Assembly (NCBI RefSeq): GCF_963678975.1
Contig: NC_089272.1
Coordinates: 7,603,858-7,667,857, forward strand
DNA length: 64,000 nucleotides
From: Dysidea avara
Taxonomy: Eukaryota > Porifera > Demospongiae > Dictyoceratida > Dysideidae
Reading direction: 5' to 3'
Part shown: positions 12,142 to 57,296 of the stretch, piece after piece
Numbering within the stretch: the first letter of the stretch is position 1
Layout of the letters: each line of letters opens with the position of its first letter
Notes under the pieces: model-generated
What the model was told of the DNA's origin: nothing
Seen by the model: only the letters and a program-made list of their open reading frames with translations
The model's database searches: none
Position numbers and translations under genes: made by a program

Positions 12142-15100
12142 TAGTTCAGTAGAAATAGGATTGAACCCGGAAAAAATTCGAAGAAAGCTGATTTTGGTAT
12201 CATTAGATAGCAAATTTTTTACAGAACAACATATCCAAAATCCCCTATGGGGAAAATATTTTATACCCAATTTAGTTTGAAGCATATGAAGTCCCTAAAA
12301 ATGAGCAGAATTTTTGTTTATACTTGTGTAAAAAATGTGCTAGCCAATCAGTTTTGAAATGACTCAGCAGTTTTTGGGGGCAAGTTAAAACTTGCTTGAA
12401 GTTTGTGGGCCATGTGTTCAGTTACTTAAGCAGTTTTTTGATGAAAAGTGTACCTTCGTGAGGTTTGGAAGCCCTGTGTTGAGCTGCTGGAAACTGAGGT
12501 TTGCTACACATCATGTTGAAGCTACAGCTAGGTTATCTATAGTTTCTACTCATTTTGATATAGATTCAAATGGCTGAAGGGCACCCTACTAGTGCCTTCA
12601 GGAAGGATCACTGTGTAATATGCAAGCTAGGGTTTGTAAATAAAGAATCAATTCGTGTAACAAAGAAGGGAATATTAACCATCATGGAGTGTTGTGAGAA
12701 ATATGGAAGAGATGACCTTTATATCTATCTGGATGAATGTAGCAGTACTGACCCAGTTGAAACTGTTCTAGTACATCCTGAATGCCGTAAAACATTTACT
12801 GACAAGAGAAGGCCCGGTCCTCAAAATCCTGTTGCTGCTGATGAAATTCCAAGTGCAAAGAGATTACGATCCGCTACAGCACCCTTCAACTGGAAGGAAG
12901 ATTGTCTGCTCTGTACTAAACCTGCTATCGTGGATACTCGTCACCCACACAGACAACATGTGCATAGGGTGTCTACTATTCCCATGCGTCACAATCTTCT
13001 AGAACGTTGTAGTGAAAGAGGAGATCAATGGGCATCTGAAGTTGAAAATCGTCTTCAAGGATGCATCGATTTAGTTGCAGCAGAGGCAATGTATCATGAT
13101 AGCTGCTAGACCAAATTTAGTCTGAAAAGAGATCCTAAGAACTTATCTGCTGCAGGTGAGTCATATTAACTGGCTACTTAATATCACATAATTCTTATTT
13201 TACAACACACATGTAGGTAGACATCAAGATGAAGGTATGCTGAAATGGTTCAACATTCTTGTTGAATGGCTGGAATCTGAATCTGGTGCAGAACTGTACA
13301 CAATTACTGAGCTGCATTCCAAAATGATTGAATTTTCTGATGGTGCTGATGTTTATACAATCAAGAGATTGAAGCAAAAGCTACAAGTCTAGAGCTCTAT
13401 CAAGAGCATATATTTTTTGCCAATGTTGAAGGACGTGAGAATGTTGTTTGCTTTAAAAACATGGCTAAGTATATTATCAATGAAAAGTGGCAGTCATCTA
13501 GAGACAGCATGGAGGATAAAGCTGAGTGGATTGTATCTACAGCAGCAAAAATTATACGGGACGAAATTCGAGAAAAACTCTATGATTGCAAAACTTACCC
13601 ACCCAATGAAGATATTACGAACAGTCAGTGGGTTCCTCATCATCTAAAAAATTTCCTTAAACTGATTGTCATTTCAGAAGTGAAACAAGATAGTATTGGG
13701 CATGCAATTGTGCAAGCATCTCGGCCGAGGTCAGTGATTGCACCCATAATGTTTGGAGTAGGCATTGAAATGGACCATGTGTTTGGTTCAAAGTGGTTAA
13801 TAAATGAATTGTCACACTTGGGATTTCCATCAGCTATGATGAAGTAATGAAGTATAAGCAGTCAGTTATTCACAGTGAAACACTTGATAATTTGCTATCT
13901 GAGTACATTCCTGGCACATTTACACAGTGGGTAGCTGACAATGTTGACCACAATGTAGCATCATTGGATGGACAAGGATCCTTTCATGGTATGGGAATTA
14001 TTGCTGTGTCCTCTCCAAAAGATTCAGTGCCATTACAAACAAGGGCACGTGTAATTCCAAGACTTCCACGAATTACTGTGAATGAAGTGGTGAAAGATAA
14101 AGGTCTAGCAATAATACAATATATGGGTCATGCCAAAAGGGACCTCTCTTCTATTATTTACCAGCCTATTCTCCACTTGCAAGTTCCTTATACTTTACCA
14201 CTAGATGTGAGCTCAGATTTAGTTTGGCATGCTGGATGGTTAGCTTGTGAAGCAGAACACCCAAGACCAAGCTGGTCTGGGTTTATGCAGCATGCTTTTT
14301 CTTGTGAGGGACATGCAAAATCAGAAGTGCTTTTTCTACCTATTGTGGATTTGAATCCTTCAAATGAAACCTGCATTTATTCCACATTACTTTACATTGA
14401 AAATGAAGCCCAGAAGCTAGGTATACCTGTCCCATGTGTAACATTTGATCAACCCTTGTGGATCAAAGCAATCGAAATTATCAAGTCAAATCTTTAAAAA
14501 TCGTTTGTCGGCTTGGTGGGTTTCATGCAATGATGAGCTTTATGGGCAGTATAGGATCTGTAATGAAAGGCTCAGGATTAGAAGAAGCATTAGAAACAGT
14601 TTATGGACCCAATGCAGTTACTCACATGATGTCAGGCAAAGCAATTTCAAGAGCTTTACGTGGCCATTTTTTGGTGGAAGCTGCATTAGTCAACAAATTG
14701 GTGGCTGCATTATTACCTTGTGAATTAGAAACTAATCACGCCTGTTTCGAATTTGAGGAAGATGGTGGTCCAAACAATGTAGCTGATGCAATACCTGATT
14801 CTCAATTGCTTGAAAGTGATGAACAGAATTTAAATAGTGTTGAAAAAATTAATTCTTTTGAAGTCAATACAATCCGTGGAATTTACCGAGCTTTTGAGGA
14901 TGGATCGATGTCAATTTTAGAAATCGCAAAATCAGCAGAAGTTTTGAAACTGGAAGAATGTTTAATGAAATATAAGACGTTACTCTCTGAGAAGTCTCCA
15001 ACAGCAAAACTGTGGTTGCAATATATTGAATACATAGAAACTTTGAAGTTATTCATCAGGGCAGAAAGGTCAAGAAATTGGTCATTGCATCTTGTTGCAG

Positions 15101-17495
15101 TCACGAGAATGCTAAACTTGTTTGCTGCAACTGGTCATATAAACTATGTTAAGAGTGCCCATCTTTACTTGCAATTTATGCTGGAGCTACCGAAGGACTT
15201 TCCTTGGCTGCATGAGATGGTCATTAATCAAGGATTTCATGCAGTCCGTAGAAGCAGTAGATACTGGGCAGGATTATGGACAGATTTGGTTATTGAGCAG
15301 GTTATGATGCGATCTATCAAAAGTCGTGGGGGACTAACCAGAGAAAGAGGTATAACAGAAAGTGTCCGCCTCCAGTGGATCTTGAGTATGCACAAATGTG
15401 CTGGAGTTCATGAAGCAATGACAACAATGACAAACATGAAGACCAATGCAAGTGAGCAGCATATCGAACTTGGTAGATCTAGATGCAAGCGTGACTTCCA
15501 GGACCTGCTCAAAATTCAAGAATGGTTTGATCAACATGAGCCATTTGATTTAAATGAAGTTAAGCTACGATCTTTGTCATCAGGATTGACTACGACTGCA
15601 GGTGATGGAATAAATCCTGATAAAGCAGAGGAGGTTGGACTTAACATTCATGTGCAACTTGATGGATTAAATGCGGCAGAGGCATCAATCAAGAGGAGTG
15701 GCCACATAAAAGCCCTAGCTAATCTCAAACCTGGGGTTCAAGTTGACCAGCAAAAGCTAAGCATTAACCCAACCATCTTATTCTCAAGGCTTATTGCCAT
15801 TGTGCAAAGGGAAGAGGACATGAGACCTTACTTTGATTTTGAGTTAACAGCATTCCCAACATCACTGTTTAAGGACAATTTTATGCGTAAAGCTGTGAAG
15901 GCACAATTAGCTAAATCCTTAACAGATTCTACAGATTCATCTGAACTTAGGAGGCGATTGAAGCATGTTCTTGATGGAGGAGCCTTATTACATAGGGTAA
16001 AGTGGGGAAAGAAAATGTCATACCAAGAAATTGCAAAGCAGTATCTGTCCTATGTACTAGGAAAATATGGAGAAAGTTGTGTTGTTTTTTATGGCTATGA
16101 GCAGGGACCATCAATTAAAGACCATGAGCATCTGAGACGTGTTAAAAAGGTATGTGCAGATATTCAGCTGTGTGAATCCATGGAAGCTTACAGAAATCAG
16201 GAAGTGTTCCTTGCGAATGAAAAGAACAAACACCAATTCATAGTATTAATTAGCCAATATTTAAGAGATGATGGCCAGGCTGTACATCAAAGTCCTGGAG
16301 ATGATGACACAATGATTGTTAAATGTGCACTTCAGTATGCAATTGAAGGAAGTGAAGTGAATATTGTTGCTGATGACACTGATGTTCTTGTGTTACTTAT
16401 GTACCACTGGAAACAGAACATGGCGAATATATATTTTCTTTCAGAGGCTGGAAAGTAATTAAGAGTTTGGAGCATTAGTGATCTAGTTGCACAAGCAGGT
16501 CCAGTTGTAACATCATATCTTCTCTTTTTGCATGCTTGGAGTGGCTGTGATACAACATCAGCAACATACGGACAAGGCAAAGCTGGTTTATTGAAGAAGA
16601 TAAAACAATCCAAGAAGGTGCAACTGATTGCAGATTTAATGATGGATAATAATGCAACAGTTGAACAAGTTGGAGAAGCTGGTGTTAGCTTGTTTGTTAT
16701 TGTATTTGGTGGGAAACAGTCTGATTCATTAACCACTCTCAGATATGCTAAATACATGGAAATGGTGTCATCAGCTAATGCGGTTGATCCTCAAAAACTT
16801 CCACCAACTGTAAGAGCAGCACACTATCACAGTTTGCGTGTACATTTGCAAGTACTTCTTCGGAAAAATCTTGCCACTGACTCTCTTAATCCCCTACTAT
16901 GGGGTTGGAAGCTAGATGGTTCAAAGCTGCAGCCAATTATGGCAGATTTAAGCCAGCACCAGAGAACTTACTTAAATTTGTTCGATGTAAATGCAAGCTT
17001 TCTACTACAAATCCATGTGGTAGTAATATATGTTCTTGCCGTAAGCATGGACTAAAGTGTGTAACAGCATGTGGTGATTGCAGGGGAGAAAGTTGCAGAA
17101 ATGCTGAAGAACCCGTTTACAATGACATTGACAATTCCATTTTTTTCAGATTCTATGTGAGAGCCACTTATATGATCTTTATGATCTGTGGATAAGTGGC
17201 AGTCACATTGAGTCCATTATATTGATGCTACAAATATTTTTGTGTTTTGTTTAATTTATTATGTGAAAAGTTTTTTTGCATTTTGAGGTCTTAATAGCAA
17301 GAGTTAATAATAGCTATGTAGCTACTATAGATGTCCTAAAGTAAATTGGGTATAAAAATTTTTCCCCAAGGGGGATTTTTGGGGATTTTGGATATGTTAT
17401 TCTACAAAAAAATTTTCTTTCCAATGATACCAAAATTAGCTTTCTTCGAATTTTTTCTGGGTTCACCCCTTTTTTGAGCTAAATCTACCGGACTA
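12142..17495 (+). mobile_element. Nested 5.35-kb Academ-like transposon
   Basis: The ends are TAGTTCAGTAG (12142) and the complement of TAGTCCGGTAG (ending 17495). TIRs of about 150 bp share AAAAAATTCGAAGAAAGCT, TTTTGGTATCATT and CATATCCAAAATCCCC. A 3-bp TSD, CAT, lies at 12139-12141 and 17496-17498. The TIRs are clearly related to those of the outer element, so a family member inserted into an older relative. The element carries one long transposase-type gene (12570-17145) and little else. TSD length, TIR start and the nuclease motif fit the Academ superfamily as I know it from repeat classification; assignment still needs a profile search. Confidence 0.85.
12570..17145 (+). pseudogene. Academ-like transposase with XPG/FEN-like region (broken)
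   Basis: The protein, spread over several frames, should move the element. Visible blocks in order: an N-terminal Cys pair CVICKLGF; a second CLLCTK finger; IGHAIVQASRPRSVIAP and FGVGIEMDHVFGSKWL (about 13697-13800); acidic block ADNVDHNVASLDG (about 13933-13971) and DLVIEQVMMRS (about 15283-15315), candidate DDE residues; VADDTDVLVLL (about 16366-16398) and GCDTTSATYGQGK (about 16540-16580), which resemble the PIN/XPG-FEN acidic site plus helix-hairpin-helix; and a Cys-rich CXC-like C-terminus (CSCRKHGLKC, about 16990-17105). Breaks: in-frame TAG at 13108, a likely intron about 13155-13216 (GTGAGT...TGTAG), frameshifts near 13390, 13845, 14490 and 16940, and TAA at 16456. The long intact stretch 14458-16455 suggests recent loss. 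DDE and nuclease assignments are inference from motif spacing. Confidence 0.7.
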
Positions 17496-18064
17496 CATGT
17501 AGTCTACACAAGAGAAGGATAAGCAAAGGCAGGAGGTAAGTTACGAGATTGTAGTGCAACTTTTCTATAAGACAGGCTTTTAGGCCATCTGTGTGTTTGC
17601 GCATGTGCAGTTGTAAAGCACCTGAAAACCAGCCTTAACGTATTTTGATTCAATTATAAGAAGGCTAGCAGTGTTTATTGTATTGTAAGGAACATTAGGA
17701 CACCGTTTGCTAGTGTTACAAAGCTGACAGTCCGATTTTTACTAGTTAGCTATGGCTTTATATGACTCTTGTGGTTACCATTGTGTAAACAGAAACCGCA
17801 TAATCAAATTCCTTAGACAGTAGCAAACAATATTATATATATAGATTTATGGTAATTCATTTTACAGTTTGTGAAATGTACAAAATAACATGGTCCTTGA
17901 AAATGTTGGCGGTAAAAAATTTAATAAGGAATAAAAAAATTTCCCCAAAAGTGGGTTTTGATGGACTCCGGATATGTCATTCTACAAAAAATTCCGCTTC
18001 TTTTGATACCAAATTTTCTTCTATACCAATTACTTCAAGGTCCAACCCTTCAACAGCCAGACTA

Positions 18065-18311
18065 ACATGTTACTAGTGTAGTCATCATACCAGCTACCAG
18101 TAAATTGGCAATAAACATAATTATATTGAGGCTTGTGTAATCTTCTTGTGGTTTTGATAGTGTAGACCACCCAGCCAGACAGTAGAAAGATGACTGTTGT
18201 AGCAATCATCTTGAACACCAAGGATAGGTAGGGAACATATCCTGGAAGAACAAAACGTTGATCATCTATCTCCTGGTTGGTTCCTGACCCAGAGTAATAT
18301 ATTCCATTCAT
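18065..18311 (-). pseudogene. Rhodopsin-like GPCR, 5' part (N-terminus, TM1, start of TM2)
   Basis: The ATG at 18309-18311 opens MNGIYYSGSGTNQE, a short N-terminus, then TM1 (SLVFKMIATTVIFLLSGWVV) and an RRLHKP loop as in class A receptors. TM2 (NIIMFIANLLVAGMMTTLV) follows in another frame: the switch lies at about 18120-18133 and equals one extra base or two missing bases. In that second frame the sequence runs into the transposon at 18064 and resumes at 4588 as TCLIPSIMIITFQ. So the receptor carries two independent lesions. With the 3' part it would make a receptor of roughly 370 residues from a single coding exon. Confidence 0.8.
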
Positions 18312-20274
18312 GTCTGGTCTTTCTCAATGTATCTTTAAACAGCAACAAGATCACAATCTTCAAGCTACTAAACCTACGTACCACACACTAGTCTAGGACA
18401 CACACTAAACTGAGGTACCACTAATATAGTCTGTTATTTATAACTAGTAGAGGAAGCCTTCATAGTTTAGCACACAGAATGTGTTAATTCACACGACTCT
18501 ATTGTCTATATGTGTTATGATTTTAAACATTTTAGGTGGAAGGCTATAGTCTTGTTATAAATACATTGCTGATCTCTGTAATAAAGTACGTAGTAAGTGA
18601 AATGAGCACACAACAACACTCTGATTCATGTAAGACACAGAAGAGGTATCAGCTTTATTGTCACCACAGTGTATAAAGCTCTACTACTGATGTTACAATG
18701 TTACAAATGCTTGTAACAGTTCATGAACGGAGAGTTGTATTTGCACAAATTATACTGACATAATTTCAAGCTTGATAAATACGTACTGAACTGGGTAAAT
18801 GAAGTTCAATCCATCTATGTATATCCATCTAGCTATTATAATAACACTTACAAAAAGCATTGTTATCAAATCCATAGTTACAAATACAGCAAAGTAAATC
18901 AGCTAAATTCCTGGGAGTTGTGATAGATGAACATCATCAAAGATGAAGCCTTTGCACAACTTTTTTGGTGTGTAGTAACCCGATTGAACAATTGAACAGT
19001 AATCCGATTGAACATCCATGAAATGAAATTACACATCCTTAGTAAAATGATACTAGAACACACTGCTGCTACAGTGTGGTCCCTACATCTTCAATATATA
19101 CCAGAAACACCACATGGAAAAAGTTCAACACAGTGCCACTCATTTTTGTTATAGAGTACTTCTCTTATATAGTATATGTAGTACTAGTGTAACTAGTGGA
19201 ATAAGAAGATACTTTCTTTCATTACTTCTGGTGAACACAGACAGACTTTTAAAATAAAGCAAACAAGTGCTAATTTATTATAACTCTGTCCACTGCTTTC
19301 AATATCAGTGTAGTTTAACATGTAGAAATATCCACAGGGCTGTAGCCAGACTTTATCTGGATAGGTTCTTTTAGAAGAAAAGTAGACCTTTTTATATGGC
19401 ATGATGCAGATTACATTATGGTGTGTAAACGCATGCTGAAATTAGTGGGGTCTGAGGGTATCCCCCCCCCCCCCCCCAGGAATTGTTTTGAAAACAGGTA
19501 CTAAAAGGTTGAATTTATATTAGTGGCATTTCAGTCAATAAAATAATAATTTTTAGGTAAGCTCAAGACCAGCCATCTGGGAAATATCTCGACCGCTACT
19601 GTAATTTTTTAAATTATACAGTCTGTACATGCATGCGTCTAAATATAATATATTGCAGTGAATAAGAATGGTAAAGATTGAGCACTCTGTCATGATCAAC
19701 ATGGAAAGTGGAGCAGAGCAAAGAGTGCCTTAAACAATGAAATTTCACACGTTGCATGGAGTTGAAGCATGCATATGGCTGCTATCAAGAGTATATAATG
19801 TGGGAGGTCCCACATTATACACTCTTGCTGCTATTCATGGGCTCTGCATGGGAGGGGCTTTCCCACCAAAATTTTTATGTTTTAATGAAAGCTTTAGTTT
19901 TTGTAAATAAAGTTGCATACAAGAAAATGTAACTGAAAGAAAATGTAATTGTGATTGTTCTATTAGGGTGGTTAATTGCTGAACTATTAGAGTATCTCGA
20001 TCTCGCATTGCATTACAAGCACTGAATGCATGAGCTACTGGGTGCACTTAATTTAGCTCCTTATTATCTAGTAGTATTTACTACTAAACTGTAGCTAATG
20101 GACTTTTGCTACAGAAACATTGGATTTGTATACTAAAATTGTGGACCTTTTATCCAAGAGGGCAGTTCTTTAGAACCCCCAAACCTCCCATGGCTACATG
20201 CCTGATTCAAAAGTGCATGGTCACATGATCACATTATCAACAATCCAACATCAATTGGATGTGCTTGCCCATGC
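18312..20274. other. Upstream flank of the GPCR, no gene recognised
   Basis: This would contain the 5' UTR and promoter of the receptor, but no clear core element could be picked out. It holds a C-run at 19462-19478, a small hairpin GTATATAATGTGGGA/TCCCACATTATACAC at about 19791-19828, and two copies of the MITE terminal motif (19952-19967 partial; ACTATTAGAGTATCTCGATC at 19983-20002). Confidence 0.4.
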
Positions 20275-20535
20275 TATAGACCCTTTGCAGGTGAGCTGCT
20301 GCCATAACAACATTCGCCATCTTGGAGCACAACCTGTTTTTGCAACCCTGATAGTGTTAGTTTCTATAAGAGTAACCAGTAAATAGGGCTACTTCTTCTG
20401 CATTCTATGGCAAAGGTTGACCAGATTAAACCTATGTTCTCTCCTATGCTATCAGGGTTGCAACGCGGGTTGTACCCTGTACTCCAAAATGGCAGATGTT
20501 GCTATGGCAGCAGCTCACCTGCAAAGAGTCTATAG
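20275..20535. mobile_element. MITE with about 90-bp TIRs
   Basis: CTATAGACCCTTTGCAGG followed by TGAGCTGCTGCCATA, AACATTCGCCATCTTGGAG and ACAACC is mirrored on the right by GGTTGTACC, CTCCAAAATGGCAGATGTT and CAGCAGCTCACCTGCAAAGA ending in GTCTATAG. A central 80-bp spacer carries nothing recognisable. Confidence 0.75.
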
Positions 20536-21000
20536 CACTCTGCAGGATGTTATAAGTTTTCATTTAGGTAAGAAATAATTGTGTCTTAGACCACCCTAAA
20601 ATACAATGGTTTTTAAATTGGCAGTCCAATGCAGCTATGATGAAACTTTGCTTATGTGACCACTTTTACATATATTTACATGTACTAAAAAAAATATGAT
20701 GATATCAAATGTTACAAACAATCCAAAAATAAATTAGCACTTCTTTGCTTTATCTGAAAGGTTATTCTGAGTGAAATTTCAGAAACAACAAAAAGAATCA
20801 CCTTCTTATTTTGAGTGGAACTGTGCTGGGGGTGGTTGGCAAGGGCAGCACATCTATTCTGGAAAACAAAGGATTCTTGAGTAGAAAACCTAACCTCTAA
20901 ACTTACAGTGTATACACTAGTAATGTATATTGTGGTACTAATAATTTTCCATTACATGTACTTAATAGTATAATACCATACCTGTTTCACTACCTATACA

Positions 21001-21350
21001 AAAGTCTCAATAGTAGCAGTGAAATTTATCCCGTATTTCACTGGTAGCAGTGAAAAAGTCGTAATTGCAATTTCATTGGCTAGAATTTATGTTAACAATG
21101 TAGCACCAATTAGTGTTAACACGTGTTTAGTACATAGTGACAAATTGCGTACATAGCAACGCTAATGCACAGCATGTGTATATGCAGTGAGTATGGTATT
21201 AACTGGGAATAGCATGGGTATAGCAGTGAAATTTGGGATAAATACCACGAGTGTTGCATTGAAAATGGAACTTTCACTCGGCTTCGCCTCGTGAAATTTT
21301 ACCCTCCCTCCCTCCCTCCCTCCCTCCCTCCCTCCCTCCCAAATTTCACT
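21001..21350. repeat. Repeat fragment with (CCCT)n microsatellite
   Basis: The start (AAAGTCTCAATAGTAGCAGT) matches one end of the repeat family copied at about 33227-33654 and 45855-46273, but the interior (GTGAAATTTATCCC, AGCAGTGAAAAAG) differs. A pure CCCT/CCTC run of about 40 bp lies at 21300-21341. Confidence 0.55.
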
Positions 21351-21794
21351 GTTACCCCAAATTGCTCATTCTACATTGCCATTGGTGTACATGTAGTCAT
21401 GTCAGTGAACAAAATTTAATGTGAATTGTACATGTAGTTTATAACCACTATAGTACCAGTATATATACCATCATAGCTAAAATTGGCATTACTGTAGCTA
21501 CTATGCTGACTTTCCACTGAGCTGATAATCAATTTAATTTTAGTCAAAATATTTGCCCAAAATGCTGTCATGCATGCAGGAATTTCCCAATTTTTCACCT
21601 ATTATGCTCTTCAGTGTTTCCATTATGCTTGCATTATGCTTCTAGGATAGCAGCATTTCCTACAATTATCTTGGAACATTTTGATCAGTGAATGCTCTGT
21701 TAGAGTATTTCACTACAAAATGACTTCCATTAGAAAGCACTGATGCTTCCACGGACTGCTGTATTACGAAGGATCGATCTATTTACATGGAATT

Positions 21795-21915
21795 AAGCTC
21801 TATAGTTTAAAATATCTACCTAATATGCTAGCATTATGCTGGAATAGCACTCCAGCCTATTATGCTAGCATTATGCTGGAATAGCACTCCAGCCTATTAT
21901 GCTGGCATATTTGAC
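21795..21915. repeat. Short tandem duplication, about 52-bp unit
   Basis: Two full copies and part of a third of a unit containing TATTATGCTAGCATTATGCT and GGAATAGCACTCCAGC. Related ATTATGCTTGCATTATGCTT text lies 180 bp upstream. The rest of 21350-22265 shows nothing recognisable. Confidence 0.7.
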
Positions 21916-22265
21916 ATAGGCCTAATCTTATACCTGTAGTTATACGCAGCATGACAGCATGTACTATTACCACAAACCACAGCCTTGTGGTTTGCATCTA
22001 TAAACATACATAGTTTGTTGACACCTATACACCTTCAAGTTTAATTGATACATTCACAAGCTTAACACACAGACAGACAAAGCAAAATAACAGTACTGTG
22101 TATTTTATGCAATCAAAAATTAATTACATTAATCATCAAAGCATTTATACATATAATGCAATTATTAACCTCACATGTACACAAAACATCATAACACTTA
22201 GGAATGAATTACAATAGACATGTTAAATAAATTTGCAGTTCCTATATAATCTGGAATTAATGTCG

Positions 22266-55677
<33,412 letters not shown>

Positions 55678-55699
<22 letters not shown>

Positions 55700-55867
55700 C
55701 TCGGCACTACATAAAACTAGCAACTCGGCTGTTGGTCATGTTGGTTAATTTATGTCGAGACAGCCACACCCTGTTTATTTGTAGCCTTCCTCATCTCGGC
55801 ACTACATAAAACTAGCAACTCGGCTGTTGGTCATGTTGGTTAATTTATGTCGAGACAGCCACACCCT
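55678..55867. repeat. 95-bp tandem duplication over the SLC37 start codon
   Basis: Two near-perfect copies (55678-55772 and 55773-55867) of a unit holding the first codons of SLC37 (MRKATNK on the minus strand) and its immediate 5' leader. The upstream copy offers a second ATG that would read MRKATNKQGVAVST and stop, so it would act as a short upstream ORF if transcribed. Confidence 0.9.
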
Positions 55868-55969
55868 GTAGTGGCAGATACAGGGGTTGCATTGAAACCG
55901 GCCGGCTTTAAAAACAGGGCGCTGCGCACCCGAAATTAGCTTACATGCAGCACGGAGGCGGCTGAAGCT

Positions 55970-57296
55970 CTATTTTATTTTATTTATTTATTTTAACTGC
56001 TTTTTAATGCAGGCAAGGCCTGCATTAATGGTCTGTGGGCAACTGGTGTCCACAGCCAGAAAAAGTATACGTACAACTTACAATTACAATTGAATGTATA
56101 AAATTACAATCAAATTAAGTTAGCTGGCTAAGGTTATTACATACATTTACATTTGGTATATAGTTGAACTATCCTATAATTTTAAAACTTACATGTGTAT
56201 TTAATAATAAACTTACTTATATAGCTAAGTACTTATTTTAAGAGAGAGCAAGAAGAAGAAGAAAAAAAAAAAAAGATTAATTACTGCTGAAGTTTGGTGG
56301 GCGAGGAGACTTGGAGCAGGTACTACAAGGGCAAACAAAGTGCATACTGTGGGGATTGTCAGAGTTAAAATTGTTTATAAAATGCTGCCAGAAGATCTTG
56401 AGTAACTGTGATTTAATGGTGGGTAAAGGTTGATTTAAGTCAAGTACTGGTAGACTGTTGTAGGTTCTTGGTAATCTGTTAAAGTAGAAGTTACTTTGTT
56501 TGTTGGTTGATGTAAAATTGTGTTGAAGCTTGTTACTGGTGGAGGATCTGGTAGGATTGCGGCAAAAGTTGACATAGTTACTGATATTGAAATGATTAGA
56601 TGGATGCTGGATTGATTTTACGAAGAAGAGTATGTCATAAAGATCATAGGTGTACATCAGTGGTAGTATGTTAAGTTTGATAAGACGTGTTTTGTAATCG
56701 GTTACATAGTCATTAAGAATAAATTTGGTTGCCCGGCGTTGGATTCTTTCTAAAGCAGAGATGTCGCAAATAAGGTAGGGGTGCCATAAAGGAGAACAGT
56801 AAAGTAATTGTGATCGAACTAATGCTAAATATAAAGTTTTCTTGGTTGGAATGTCAACTGAGTGGCTGAAGGTACGTCTCAGTAGTCCAAGGGTTCTATA
56901 GGCTTTAGCTGATATATGGTTATAATGATTTTTCCAAGATAAATCAGTTGATAAAATGACACCGAGGTCACGGTGAGTACTACTAGTTTTGATTATAGTG
57001 TCGTCTATGAAGTAGGATGTAGGGAATTTTGTATTAAATGATAGATGTATAAACTTGCTGGTATTAAAAAATTGGTTCCAATCTCTAGACCAGTTTGCCA
57101 TTGAATCAAGGTCTTGTTGAAGCTGCAAACCTAAATTACGTTCACTATATGCATAGCTAACGACCATTAGCAGGGCCGGAGGAGGGAAAAGTGAGTTGGT
57201 CAGGCCATTGACTATAATGTTGAAATTGCTACTATATACATGCCAATGAGAGAGGAGCTGTTGCACAGTGTGCGAAGCACACTCTGCGAAGTGCAA
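55970..57296 (-). pseudogene. 5'-truncated LINE, RT C-terminal half and 3' tail
   Basis: ORF 57296-56277 reads from just after the RT catalytic centre: LQQDLDSMANWSRDWNQFFN, STHRDLGVILSTDLSW, HISAKAYRTLGLLRRTFSHS, YLALVRSQLLYCSPLWHPYL, LERIQRRATKFILND, then a His/Cys-rich end (HFVCPCSTCSKSP). This is the usual C-terminal half of CR1/L2/Jockey-type reverse transcriptases. The first about 45 residues (to SYAYSERN) lack the FADD block and look shifted or foreign. The 3' tail (to about 55970) has the GGTCTGTGGGCAACTGGTGT stem-loop. A dead copy. Confidence 0.85.

Larger units (their letters stand above)
4589..18064. mobile_element. 13.5-kb TIR DNA transposon inserted in the GPCR exon
   Basis: Both ends begin TAGTCTGGCTGTT (left 4589-4601, right complement ending 18064). 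Similarity continues for about 130 bp, including ATTGGTATAGA, TTTGGTATCAAAAGAA and CATATCC. The flanks carry a 3-bp TSD, ACA (4586-4588 and 18065-18067). Removing the element and one ACA rejoins the receptor in frame. The interior holds a decayed copy of the same transposase family found in the nested element (10200-11925), several MITEs and one complete related element (12142-17495). The 3-bp TSD and TAGTYYRG ends fit Academ-type elements. The element itself looks non-autonomous, since its own transposase copy is truncated and broken. Confidence 0.85.
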
